A stretch of DNA of 64,000 nt. Source: CAZJAT01 sp964544145. Its GTDB lineage: Bacteria; Hydrothermota; 32-111. Positions 34,068 to 42,202 of this stretch are shown here, one piece after another. Numbering within the stretch: position 1 is the stretch's first letter; the number at the start of each line of letters is the position of its first letter. Under the pieces are notes generated by a model. It was not told the origin of the DNA, ran no database searches, and worked only from the letters and a program-made list of their open reading frames with translations. Both the position numbers and the translations under genes were made by a program. The DNA is taken from the NCBI GenBank assembly GCA_964544145.1, contig CAZJAT010000007.1, positions 12,224 through 76,223 of the forward strand, given 5' to 3'.

Positions 34068-35081
34068 TCATACAATTTTCACTCCGGCTCCGTCTTCAAT
34101 ATAGCCTATATCATAATAAACAATGTCTCTGCTCTTGAAATAATCAGACACATAAGGCATCGTGTCCGGTGATATTACAAATACAATACCAATACCCATA
34201 TTGAATACCCTGTATGCTTCATTTTCATCCAAATCGCCTTCAGTTTTGAACATATTGAAAAGAGGCGGTATTTCATAAGATTCTTTTCTTATTACTGCCT
34301 TTGTGCCTTCAGGCAATATACGGCTGATATTATCAAAGAATCCTCCGCCTGTTATATGAGCAATGCCCTCAATTATACCTTCATCAAGAAGCGGTTCTAA
34401 TTCCTTCCGATATGGTCTGTGCGGTTTTAGCAATTCCATAAAGAGCGGTTCTTCCATATCACTGTATATCCTTTCAAGATTTAGTTTTCTGTCTTTAATA
34501 ATCTTCCTTATCAATGAATATCCATTTGTATGAAAACCATTAGAGGGTAATCCTAAAATCAAATCACCTTTTTTTATATTGATTCCTGAAAGAATATTCT
34601 TCCTGTCAACAATACCTGTAATAAATCCCACTATATCATAATGTATATTGGCATATACCTCTGACATCTCTGCAAGTTCACCCCCAATAAGTGAGATATT
34701 CTGCTGAGAACATGCTGCTGCCATGGATGAAATTATTTTTTCCACAATATCCGGATCAACCTTGCCGCAGCCTATATAATCCATAAAATACAGCGGTTTT
34801 GCACCCACTGCCAATATATCATTGATTGAATGATTGACAATATCCTTTCCGCAGTTCTCATAGAAATTCATCTGTTCTGCAATAAGGAGTTTCGTTCCAA
34901 CACCATCGGCACTAGATACAAGTACAGGGTCATTCATTCCGGGAAATGATGCTCTGTACATTGCACCGAAACTGCCTATGTCTGACAATACTGCTTTAGA
35001 GTATGTATTCTTTACAAGTTTCTTTATTCTTCTTACTGATTCCATACCTTTATCAATATCAACACCTGACTCAGAGTATTT
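34068..35081 (-). CDS. purM: Phosphoribosylformylglycinamidine cyclo-ligase (AIR synthetase)
   Basis: It closes the imidazole ring in purine synthesis. I start it at the GTG at 35081, which follows a GGATGGAGG SD and yields the family-typical N-terminus Lys-Tyr-x-x-x-Gly-Val-Asp-Ile-Asp-Lys-Gly; an upstream ATG at 35114 would add 11 unusual residues. The 337-residue length is normal. Ser-Ala-Asp-Gly-Val-Gly-Thr-Lys, Gly-Gly-Glu-Leu-Ala-Glu-Met and His-Ile-Thr-Gly-Gly-Gly are present. With this start it overlaps argS by 11 bases. Confidence 0.9.
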   Translation of the reverse strand, partial: KYSESGVDIDKGMESVRRIKKLVKNTYSKAVLSDIGSFGAMYRASFPGMNDPVLVSSADGVGTKLLIAEQMNFYENCGKDIVNHSINDILAVGAKPLYFMDYIGCGKVDPDIVEKIISSMAAACSQQNISLIGGELAEMSEVYANIHYDIVGFITGIVDRKNILSGINIKKGDLILGLPSNGFHTNGYSLIRKIIKDRKLNLERIYSDMEEPLFMELLKPHRPYRKELEPLLDEGIIEGIAHITGGGFFDNISRILPEGTKAVIRKESYEIPPLFNMFKTEGDLDENEAYRVFNMGIGIVFVISPDTMPYVSDYFKSRDIVYYDIGYIEDGAGVKIV

Positions 35082-36687
35082 CACTTTCCTCCATCCTTTC
35101 TTTAGCATTAACATTCATCATTTTCAGTCCCCTTCGTATAATTGCCCTCACACCGAACAGAAGAACAATCTTGCTGTTTGTATCCTGTTTATTGTCAGTA
35201 ATTATCCTGTGATTATGGTAGAATTTATGGAGCAATCCGGATATGTCGTATAGATAATTTGCCAATCTGTGAATCTCAAATGTAGAAACGGCATTCTCAA
35301 TTATTGACGGGAATTCCATCATTTTTATAATGAGATTCCTTGCCTCAGGAATATCAAATATCTGTTCATTGATTTCTTCAGGGCAAGTATATGCATCTGC
35401 TTTATCAAGTACAGAACAAATACGTGCATGAGCATACTGAACATAATAAACAGGATTATCCAATGTCTGCTTCCTTGCTTCATCAATATCAAAATCCAGG
35501 GGTTGTGACAATCGCCTCATCAGGAATATAAATTTCAGCACATCAGGATCAATCTCATCATACAGTTCATCCATTGTAATAAAATCCCCCTGTCTCTTTG
35601 ACATCTCATATTTCTTACCATTCTTAAGCAAGGTAATCAATTGAGCTATTATTACATCCATTGACACATTTTCATCTAAAACCCTTACAGCTGATTTAAT
35701 CCTGTTTATATAGCCATGATGGTCAGGACCCAGAATGTCCAGTATAATTGAATAGCCTCTTTTTATTTTACTGTAATGATACGCAATATCAGGCAATAAA
35801 TAAGAATACGTTTTATCAGATTTAATAATAACCCTGTCTTTATCATCCATAAATCTTGAGGAAGCAAAATATACAGCATTGTCTTTTTCATAAATAAGAT
35901 CTGCTTTACGAAATATATCAATCACCTCTTCAATGATTCCGCTGTCTCTTATATCTGTTTCATATATAAAATTATCAAATGAGATTGAAAACATTTTGAG
36001 TGATTTTCTCTGCCATTCAATGATATATTCTTTTCCCAACTCTGCACATAGGTTTATATTTTCTCTGCTCCACTTTTTATCAGGTAAAAGGTCCTTAATC
36101 TTCATTGCAATTGTTTCAATATAGCCGCCCCTATACCCATTTTCAGGGAATGCTTCAGGACCCGAATCAGATATGTGAAAGAGTATTGATTGTCCGAGCA
36201 TTTCAATCTGATTGCCTCCATCATTGATATAGAACTCACTGTCTACATTGTATCCGCAATATTCCATCATATTCTTCAAGAGAGCTCCGGTGAAACCGGC
36301 ACGTGCATTAACAAGGACAAGCGGTCCTGTGGGATTTGCACTTATAAATTCAATATTGACTTTTGATTCTTTCTTTTCACCTTTGCCGTAATCATCTTCA
36401 TTGATAATGCTTAAGAGTTCTTCTTTAAGTGCAATATTCGTAAATGTCATATTGATAAAGCCATTATTCATTATCTCGGCATCGCTTATAAAATCAATAT
36501 TAATTTCTTCCTTGATGATATTTGCAATTTCAGAAGGTGACCGTTTCATCAAAGGAGCAAGTTGAAAACTTATATTGGTGGATATATCGCCGAATTTGGA
36601 AAAGCTGAGAAGAGAATCAGTGACATGCTCATCTGTATGAGCATTAATAATATCATGTATATATTTCTCCAGCTGTCTCAGGATCAT
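35071..36687 (-). CDS. argS: Arginyl-tRNA synthetase with altered HIGH motif
   Basis: A class I synthetase of 538 residues with N-terminal Add-1 domain (1-95), catalytic domain, and C-terminal helical anticodon-binding domain. The catalytic entry reads Ser-Ala-Asn-Pro-Thr-Gly-Pro-Leu (116-123) followed by Val-Leu-Val-Asn-Ala-Arg-Ala-Gly (124-131), where most enzymes have His-x-Gly-His. The second signature is Glu-Met-Ser-Lys-Arg (361-365), close to the usual Lys-Met-Ser-Lys-(Ser/Arg). The rest of the protein is typical, including Phe-Tyr-Ile-Asn-Asp-x-Gly-x-Gln, so it is surely ArgS. It overlaps rsfS by 4 bases. Confidence 0.93.
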   Translation of the reverse strand: MILRQLEKYIHDIINAHTDEHVTDSLLSFSKFGDISTNISFQLAPLMKRSPSEIANIIKEEINIDFISDAEIMNNGFINMTFTNIALKEELLSIINEDDYGKGEKKESKVNIEFISANPTGPLVLVNARAGFTGALLKNMMEYCGYNVDSEFYINDGGNQIEMLGQSILFHISDSGPEAFPENGYRGGYIETIAMKIKDLLPDKKWSRENINLCAELGKEYIIEWQRKSLKMFSISFDNFIYETDIRDSGIIEEVIDIFRKADLIYEKDNAVYFASSRFMDDKDRVIIKSDKTYSYLLPDIAYHYSKIKRGYSIILDILGPDHHGYINRIKSAVRVLDENVSMDVIIAQLITLLKNGKKYEMSKRQGDFITMDELYDEIDPDVLKFIFLMRRLSQPLDFDIDEARKQTLDNPVYYVQYAHARICSVLDKADAYTCPEEINEQIFDIPEARNLIIKMMEFPSIIENAVSTFEIHRLANYLYDISGLLHKFYHNHRIITDNKQDTNSKIVLLFGVRAIIRRGLKMMNVNAKERMEESEIL

Positions 36688-37025
36688 TCATCTTCCTCAT
36701 CATAATGGTGAATAATGCCATCAGCCCAGAGCAGTTCAAGCTCATACTTTTTTCTCATATCATCAGTGAATATATGAACAATGGTGTCATAATAGTCCAT
36801 TAGTATCCATTGCCCATAGGATTCACCTTCTATACCCCGGATCTTCATTGTTTTCTTCAGTTTTTGTTTAATATTTCTGAATATTGCCTGCGTCTGTACT
36901 GCTGTTGCTCCGGAACAAATAATAAATGTGTCCGCTATTGTGCTAAGCTCCCCTATCTCAATTTTCACAATACCGTATCCTTTTTTTTCCTGGATTGCTT
37001 CCACAATCAAATCATTGATATCCAT
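36684..37025 (-). CDS. rsfS: Ribosomal silencing factor RsfS
   Basis: RsfS (RsfA/Iojap) binds L14 and blocks subunit joining when nutrients are low. The 113-residue protein has Ala-Asp-Thr-Phe-Ile-Ile-Cys-Ser-Gly (30-38), the Glu-Gly-x-x-x-Gly-x-Trp-Ile-Leu-Met-Asp-Tyr segment, and Ile-Val-His-Ile-Phe after it, all canonical. The tail Tyr-Glu-Leu-Glu-x-Leu-Trp is also typical. It overlaps argS by 4 bases and follows the LytR_C protein gene by 2 bases, a common gene order. Confidence 0.93.
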   Translation of the reverse strand: MDINDLIVEAIQEKKGYGIVKIEIGELSTIADTFIICSGATAVQTQAIFRNIKQKLKKTMKIRGIEGESYGQWILMDYYDTIVHIFTDDMRKKYELELLWADGIIHHYDEEDE

Positions 37026-37027
37026 AT

Positions 37028-37405
37028 CTACTCCTTTAAATAATCAGCATAATCCTTTCCGATTATGACTGTCACATCTACATATAAAGATGAATCTATA
37101 ACTGAAATAATATTCTTACATCCTATCCTATTTGCAACATATTTTGCATATACTGCATTTTTCTTCAATCTGTCAATAATAACAGTATGGGATATTGTGT
37201 CATACTGAGCATTTGATATGATGATTACATCAAGATTCTTATCTCTCAGATATTCAGCTGTTTTCTTTGCAAGGCCATTAATTCCGGAACCATTTAAAAC
37301 CTCTACCCTTAGTATTTCCTTATCAATATGATTATAATAATGATATATGGCAACTCCTACTGAAATAATCAACAATAATGCAATAAGATAAATAGTTTTC
37401 TTCAT
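37028..37405 (-). CDS. Membrane-anchored LytR C-terminal-domain protein
   Basis: The 125-residue protein has an N-terminal membrane anchor (residues 5-23) and then a LytR_C domain: Val-Glu-Val-Leu-Asn-Gly-Ser-Gly-Ile-Asn-Gly-Leu-Ala, later Val-Ile-Ile-Asp-Arg, and Val-Thr-Val-Ile-Ile-Gly-Lys-Asp-Tyr. In LytR-CpsA-Psr proteins this domain follows the phosphotransferase, but it also occurs alone in front of rsfS in many Gram-negative lineages. The role of the stand-alone form is unknown to me. It overlaps the glmU-like gene by 4 bases. Confidence 0.82.
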   Translation of the reverse strand: MKKTIYLIALLLIISVGVAIYHYYNHIDKEILRVEVLNGSGINGLAKKTAEYLRDKNLDVIIISNAQYDTISHTVIIDRLKKNAVYAKYVANRIGCKNIISVIDSSLYVDVTVIIGKDYADYLKE

Positions 37406-38361
37406 TTGTCTATTCTGCTGTATGGTTTAATAATACTCTTATCTTCTAATATTGCATTTTCAATATATGAAAATGCACCTATATTACATTCTCTTCCAAT
37501 CTTTGTTTTCCCCTTAATCACAACATTGCTCTCAATGTGCGAATCACCCCCTATTTCAACATCAGGCTCAATATAAATGCTTTGGGGATTATTAAAAGAC
37601 ACTCCCTCAAACATAAGTTTCTCAATTTTCCTTTTCACTATAATCTGTTCCATTTCAGATAATTGCACTCTGTTATTTATTCCGAGAACTTCCTGATGAT
37701 TTCCAATAATAACTGAATCAACACCTTTTCCATTATCATGTGCAATTTTTATCAAATCAGTTATATAATATTCTTTCTGCACATTATTATTATCAATCTT
37801 TTCTATATATTCAAATATAAAATCTGCATTCATACAGTATATACCTGTATTTACCTCATTTATTTTTCTCTGTTCTGATGTAGCATCCCTATGTTCAATA
37901 ATTGCCTTAACAAATTTCCCATCCCGAATAATTCTGCCATAACCTTCCGGATTATCAAGAAGCATAGTGAGAACAGTAACAGAATTACGGCTTTCTCTAT
38001 GTTTTTCAATAAGCATTCCAATTGTCGCTTCACTTATTAGGGGCACATCTCCGGAAAGAATTACTACAGCGCTACCTGTTTCTATCTCTTTTACTGCGCA
38101 TTTAAGGGCATCACCTGTTCCCAGCTGTTTATCCTGATGAGCAAATTTTATCTGCTTGAATGCATGTGCAGAGAAATGATTTTCAATTTTATCACTGCCA
38201 TTGCCAACCAGCAGTATTATCCTTGAAGGATTCAATTTCATTGATGTATTGACAATAAACTCCAATATCGGTTTTCCGCAGATACGGTGCATAACCTTAG
38301 GTATAAGTGATTTCATCCTGGTTCCCATTCCGCCCGCAAGTATAAGAATATTTGTTTTCAT
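37402..38361 (-). CDS. GlmU-like UDP-N-acetylglucosamine pyrophosphorylase lacking the full acetyltransferase domain
   Basis: Residues 1-225 are a nucleotidyltransferase with the GlmU signature Leu-Ala-Gly-Gly-x-Gly-Thr-Arg-Met-x-Ser (7-17) and Pro-Lys-Val-Met-His-x-x-x-Gly-Lys-Pro; Gly-Thr-Gly-Asp-Ala and the Glu-Val-Asn-Thr-Gly-Ile block also match. After about residue 255 only some four left-handed-helix turns follow. Full GlmU is about 450-460 residues and its acetyltransferase active site lies in the part missing here. The protein therefore likely makes UDP-GlcNAc from GlcNAc-1-P only. Confidence 0.82.
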   Translation of the reverse strand: MKTNILILAGGMGTRMKSLIPKVMHRICGKPILEFIVNTSMKLNPSRIILLVGNGSDKIENHFSAHAFKQIKFAHQDKQLGTGDALKCAVKEIETGSAVVILSGDVPLISEATIGMLIEKHRESRNSVTVLTMLLDNPEGYGRIIRDGKFVKAIIEHRDATSEQRKINEVNTGIYCMNADFIFEYIEKIDNNNVQKEYYITDLIKIAHDNGKGVDSVIIGNHQEVLGINNRVQLSEMEQIIVKRKIEKLMFEGVSFNNPQSIYIEPDVEIGGDSHIESNVVIKGKTKIGRECNIGAFSYIENAILEDKSIIKPYSRIDK

Positions 38362-39203
38362 TAAATCCTCACTCTAATATTATCAATCAATCGAGTCCTG
38401 CCAAAATAAACAGCAAGAAAAATTCTATATATCTTTGTATTATTGTCAGGCATATCCAGATTCCTTTCATCAAGTATTTCAATATAATCCACTCTGGCAT
38501 TCGGGATATTATTTAATTCCTTATATAATATTCCCTTAACACTGCTGATTTCTTCATTCTGCTCAATAAGAGATTTACCCTTTTTAAGGACTCTGTATAA
38601 TACGGCTGCACTGATTCTATCTTTTCTGTTTAAATATCTGTTTCTGGAGCTCATTGCAAGACCATCTGATTCCCTGATAATCCTGCCTCCCCTAATCCGT
38701 ATATTCATATTCAGGTCAAATACCATTTTCCTGATTACACATAATTGCTGATAATCCTTTTCCCCAAAATAGGCAATATCCGGATTTACAATATTGAATA
38801 ATTTATTGACAACCGTTGCCACCCCAGTAAAATGGCCGGGTCTTGACCTGCCGCACAGATTGTCAGTTAATCCACTGACACTAATCTCTGTCATTCTGCT
38901 TTTATACATTGCATTGACAGATGGGAAAAATATAAAATCTGCTCCTGCTTCAAACAGCATTTTTCTATCTTCTTTAAATGTTCTCGGGTATTTTTCCAGG
39001 TCTTCATTCTGACCGAATTGAATGGGATTTACAAAAATCGAAACAACTGTTCTGTCACATTCTTTTACAGATTTATTAACAAGCGAAATATGCCCATTAT
39101 GAAGGTTTCCCATTGTGGGAACAAATCCAATTGACTCACCTTTTTTGTGAATAGAATCAGATTTATTTCTCATTGATATAGGATTTTTTATAATACTAAT
39201 CAT
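38361..39203 (-). CDS. panC: Pantothenate synthetase
   Basis: It joins pantoate and beta-alanine. The 280-residue length is right. The ATP site His35-x-x-His38 lies in Pro-Thr-Met-Gly-Asn-Leu-His-Asn-Gly-His, followed by Phe-Val-Asn-Pro-x-Gln-Phe, Cys-Gly-x-x-Arg-Pro-Gly-His-Phe-x-Gly-Val, Phe-Gly-Glu-Lys-Asp-Tyr-Gln and Met-Ser-Ser-Arg-Asn. Every landmark is present. With coaBC at 14208 it gives two parts of CoA synthesis. It overlaps the dNK gene by 4 bases. Confidence 0.94.
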   Translation of the reverse strand: MISIIKNPISMRNKSDSIHKKGESIGFVPTMGNLHNGHISLVNKSVKECDRTVVSIFVNPIQFGQNEDLEKYPRTFKEDRKMLFEAGADFIFFPSVNAMYKSRMTEISVSGLTDNLCGRSRPGHFTGVATVVNKLFNIVNPDIAYFGEKDYQQLCVIRKMVFDLNMNIRIRGGRIIRESDGLAMSSRNRYLNRKDRISAAVLYRVLKKGKSLIEQNEEISSVKGILYKELNNIPNARVDYIEILDERNLDMPDNNTKIYRIFLAVYFGRTRLIDNIRVRI

Positions 39204-39847
39204 TCTAATATTGAAATAGGTTTGAGGAATTTTAAACCGCTGAACGGTTTTTCAATTTCATGAATAATCTGAGTTAAAGGGCTCTTGTCTTTCGTTATAT
39301 TCACTTCATCAACATTAACCATAAGTACAGGAGCTTTTCTGTAATGCATAAAGAAATTATTGTAATTTCTGCTCAACTCATTAAGATATTCATGAGCAAT
39401 ATTATCCTCAAAACTCCTTCCGCGTTTTTCAATCCTATTGATAATGACATCTGTTGATGCCTGCAGATATATAACTAAATCCGGTTGGGTTATGTCCTGT
39501 TCAATGAATTTAACAATATGTTCATATAAATGCATCTCATTTTCATCCAGATTGATATTAGCAAATATCTGGTCTTTTTCAAATATATAATCACTTATCA
39601 CAAGATCAAAGAACAATCTATTCTGCATTAATTTCTGCATTTGCTTATAACGCGCAAAAAGAAAATATATCTGTGTCTGAAAAGCATATGCTTCAATATT
39701 ATCATAGAACTTCTCCAGGAATGGATTTTCTTCCACTGGTTCCAGAACCAATTCAGCACTGTAATATCTTGCAAGCTGAGTTGCAAGGGTTGTTTTACCA
39801 ACACCTATCACACCCTCAACTGCAATAAATTTGTAAGGTAATGCCAC
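39200..39847 (-). CDS. Deoxynucleoside kinase (dGK/dAK type)
   Basis: A 215-residue kinase of the dNK family that phosphorylates salvaged deoxynucleosides. P-loop Glu-Gly-Val-Ile-Gly-Val-Gly-Lys-Thr-Thr (10-19), then Glu-Pro-Val (catalytic Glu), Gln-Thr-Gln-x-Tyr-Phe-Leu-Phe-Ala-Arg-Tyr, Ser-Asp-Tyr (Asp-Arg-Ser region) and Ile-x-x-Arg-Gly-Arg-x-x-Glu lid. Base specificity cannot be told. It is coupled to panC and lies 1 base downstream of folK. Confidence 0.9.
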   Translation of the reverse strand: MALPYKFIAVEGVIGVGKTTLATQLARYYSAELVLEPVEENPFLEKFYDNIEAYAFQTQIYFLFARYKQMQKLMQNRLFFDLVISDYIFEKDQIFANINLDENEMHLYEHIVKFIEQDITQPDLVIYLQASTDVIINRIEKRGRSFEDNIAHEYLNELSRNYNNFFMHYRKAPVLMVNVDEVNITKDKSPLTQIIHEIEKPFSGLKFLKPISILE

Positions 39848-39848
39848 A

Positions 39849-40364
39849 TTAACTCCTGTTTGAGTAATTCACATGTTTAATAAATTCTATTCTCTGTTTC
39901 AAGCTGAATGCTGTCATCAATGCTTGAGCTGTCTGACCTAATCCTGGCAGAATCATATCTGCATTCATCTCGTCAAGCATATAAAGCCAAAAATACCTCA
40001 ATTTAAGTTCCTTATGAGGTATTATCAAGTCTTTGCTTTGTAATATTATATCATTATAAAGAATTATATCAATATCAATTATTCTGGGTCCCCATCTTAC
40101 TGTCTCTTTTCTCTTCATTTCATGTTCAATCTCTTTACACATAAACAGCAGTTCTTCCGGGCTTCTAGATGTATCCACTGTAATTATACAATTGATAAAA
40201 TCACTCTGAGCAGCATATCCTATAGGTTCTGTCCTGTAAATTGATGATTCTCCTGTTATTATGCATCCCCTTTCCCGGATTTTCTCACATGCAAGCGTGA
40301 GATTGTCAATACATTCCCCAATATTGCAGCCTAAGCCGAGATAAGCCCTATTCAAAAGTGCCAT
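39849..40364 (-). CDS. folK: 2-amino-4-hydroxy-6-hydroxymethyldihydropteridine pyrophosphokinase
   Basis: It pyrophosphorylates the pterin in folate synthesis. At 171 residues it has Tyr-Leu-Gly-Leu-Gly-x-Asn-x-Gly (8-16), Ser-x-Ile-Tyr-x-Thr-Glu-Pro, Phe-x-Asn-Cys, Glu-x-x-x-x-Arg-x-x-x-x-Arg-Trp-Gly-Pro-Arg-x-Ile-Asp-Ile-Asp-Ile, and Ile-Pro-His. These are the full HPPK motifs. folB directly upstream overlaps by 17 bases, making a folate pair. Confidence 0.93.
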   Translation of the reverse strand: MALLNRAYLGLGCNIGECIDNLTLACEKIRERGCIITGESSIYRTEPIGYAAQSDFINCIITVDTSRSPEELLFMCKEIEHEMKRKETVRWGPRIIDIDIILYNDIILQSKDLIIPHKELKLRYFWLYMLDEMNADMILPGLGQTAQALMTAFSLKQRIEFIKHVNYSNRS

Positions 40365-40671
40365 ATATTATCTTTACACCTTTGCAATATTCCATTTGAA
40401 GCGGATGTATCTTTTCTATACTTACTCTTACATCCTTAATGCTGAAATCGTTCTTGATTGAATCATGGAGTTTTATTACTGCTTCTTCCATTGTATTGAA
40501 TTTTTGGGAATTGATAAAATGCATAATATTATTATATATATCAGAATAATCAGTAAACTCTTTATCGCATGAATATAATACCTCTATTCTCACTTCATTC
40601 TTTTTCAATTTTTCTTCACTCAATATACCGAGAAACATCTCTGTTTCAATATTGATTGTATATTTAAACAC
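40348..40671 (-). CDS. folB: Dihydroneopterin aldolase-like protein
   Basis: A 107-residue FolB-type protein of the tetrahydrobiopterin fold. The family's Gly-Ile-x-x-Glu-Glu (about 15-20, near the catalytic Glu) and the Val-x-Ile-x-Lys segment near residue 85 are recognisable. The length is a little short of the usual 118-120, and the sequence is divergent; motif evidence alone would be modest. The tight pairing with folK makes the assignment likely. It overlaps the porX gene by 8 bases. Confidence 0.8.
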   Translation of the reverse strand: MFKYTINIETEMFLGILSEEKLKKNEVRIEVLYSCDKEFTDYSDIYNNIMHFINSQKFNTMEEAVIKLHDSIKNDFSIKDVRVSIEKIHPLQMEYCKGVKIIYGTFE

Positions 40672-42202
40672 GTTTGTCCAGAATCCCCACAGGCATTATC
40701 ATTTCCTCCATAGAAACACCTCCATGCTGAAATGTATTAAAATATTTATTCTTATATTGATTAAATTTTGTTGAATATACGAGATAACCATTGCCGCTCG
40801 CAATATACCATTTGTCTGTTTTCTTTGCAACAGGCAGTCCGAATACAAGAGGATTATCAATTGTCAATATATTTTTGTCTTCACTTCTTATTGAAGAACC
40901 GAATTTGTATTTTAAATTCACAGAAACATCCTTGCCTGTTTCTATCTTCATTGCCTTCTTGCTTATTATTGAACCATGATCACTTGTAATAATAATCTTA
41001 AATCCAAGATCAGCTGCTCTATTGAGGAATTGTAAAATACCGCTTGTTCTGAACCATGTTGATATAAAAGCAAGCAGTGAATTCTCATCAGGCAGCATAT
41101 CCTTCAATATATCACTGTCAGACCGGAAATGAGTGAATACATCCATAATATTAATAATAAGCGCATTTAAATCACTATTTATAATATTATTGAAATTGCC
41201 TATATAACGGGACAAATCCTCATTAGTTGAAATCTTGCTGTATGAAATATTTTTCTTAGGCAATTCAGTCAGTATTTTTTTTCTGAGGAAGAAATTCTCA
41301 TGCTGATTCTGGCTTTCCTTATCCATAAATGTCCATTTGTCAGGGTATATACTATGTATCTGGGAAGGAAGAAGACCGCTGAATATTGCATTCCTAGCAT
41401 ATGGTGTAGCTGTTGGCAGTATTGCATAATAATATGAGAGCTGCGTTTTGAAATAATCCTTCAGAAATGTCTCCATAAGAAGATAATGGTCATAACGCAT
41501 ACAGTCAATCAAAACAAATAATACCTTTCTGTTTTCCCTGAGTTCCGGGATAATAAAATTATCCAAAAAGGTATGAGACATGACAATTTCTTTTGACTGA
41601 ATCAATTCTGTATAATGATTTTTTATGTAGGTGAAGAATTGACTGTTAATCTGCTCTTTCTGCATATTGTGCATTGATATAATGTCATTTTCTATATTCC
41701 TGTTAATAGCAAGATTCCATAGATTGAATATATGGTGAATTTTTTTATATGCTTTATGATCCTCACCATTATCAAGTATATCATTTATTTTTCCAATAGC
41801 ATGTGAGTAATTTTTCCCTACACTTTCCCTTATTTTCTCTTTCTTGCTAAGGGTTTTCTTAATTGTTGCCTGAAGCTGTTTCGGGTTAACCGGTTTTATC
41901 AAATAATCATCCGCCATCTCACTTAGGGCAGAATCAATAATATCATCATCCTCTGCTTTTGTAATCATTATAACAGGCAAATTAAAGGACCTTTCCCTTA
42001 TACTGTTCAAAGTCTCAATACCATCCAAACCGGGCATAAACTGGTCCAAAAAGACAATGTCAAAATATTCTTCTTCTATAAGATGCAGTGCATCCTGTCC
42101 ATTTGTCACTGTTTTGATCTCATATCCTGATTTTTCCAAAAAGAATATAAGCGATTTAAGGCTGTCTATCTGATCATCAATCCATAAGATTCTCGGTTTC
42201 AT
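40664..42202 (-). CDS. porX: PorX-like response regulator with PglZ domain
   Basis: The 512-residue protein joins an N-terminal receiver domain (1-120; acidic pocket Asp9-Asp10, phosphoacceptor Asp53, conserved Lys near 103) to a helical linker and a C-terminal PglZ domain of the alkaline phosphatase superfamily. Metal and nucleophile residues are visible: Asp233, Thr266, Asp408-His409 and a late His-Gly-Gly-Val-Ser-Met-Glu-Glu. This is the architecture of PorX, a regulator of the type IX secretion system in Bacteroidetes, whose PglZ domain has been reported to cleave oligonucleotides. A histidine kinase is coupled immediately upstream (4-base overlap). Confidence 0.88.
   Translation of the reverse strand: MKPRILWIDDQIDSLKSLIFFLEKSGYEIKTVTNGQDALHLIEEEYFDIVFLDQFMPGLDGIETLNSIRERSFNLPVIMITKAEDDDIIDSALSEMADDYLIKPVNPKQLQATIKKTLSKKEKIRESVGKNYSHAIGKINDILDNGEDHKAYKKIHHIFNLWNLAINRNIENDIISMHNMQKEQINSQFFTYIKNHYTELIQSKEIVMSHTFLDNFIIPELRENRKVLFVLIDCMRYDHYLLMETFLKDYFKTQLSYYYAILPTATPYARNAIFSGLLPSQIHSIYPDKWTFMDKESQNQHENFFLRKKILTELPKKNISYSKISTNEDLSRYIGNFNNIINSDLNALIINIMDVFTHFRSDSDILKDMLPDENSLLAFISTWFRTSGILQFLNRAADLGFKIIITSDHGSIISKKAMKIETGKDVSVNLKYKFGSSIRSEDKNILTIDNPLVFGLPVAKKTDKWYIASGNGYLVYSTKFNQYKNKYFNTFQHGGVSMEEMIMPVGILDKRV

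Noticed and set aside
37402..38361. GlmU broken by a frameshift
   Set aside because: The end of the frame overlaps the LytR_C gene normally, and the next gene encodes an unrelated domain in its own frame, so no missing half is hidden here.
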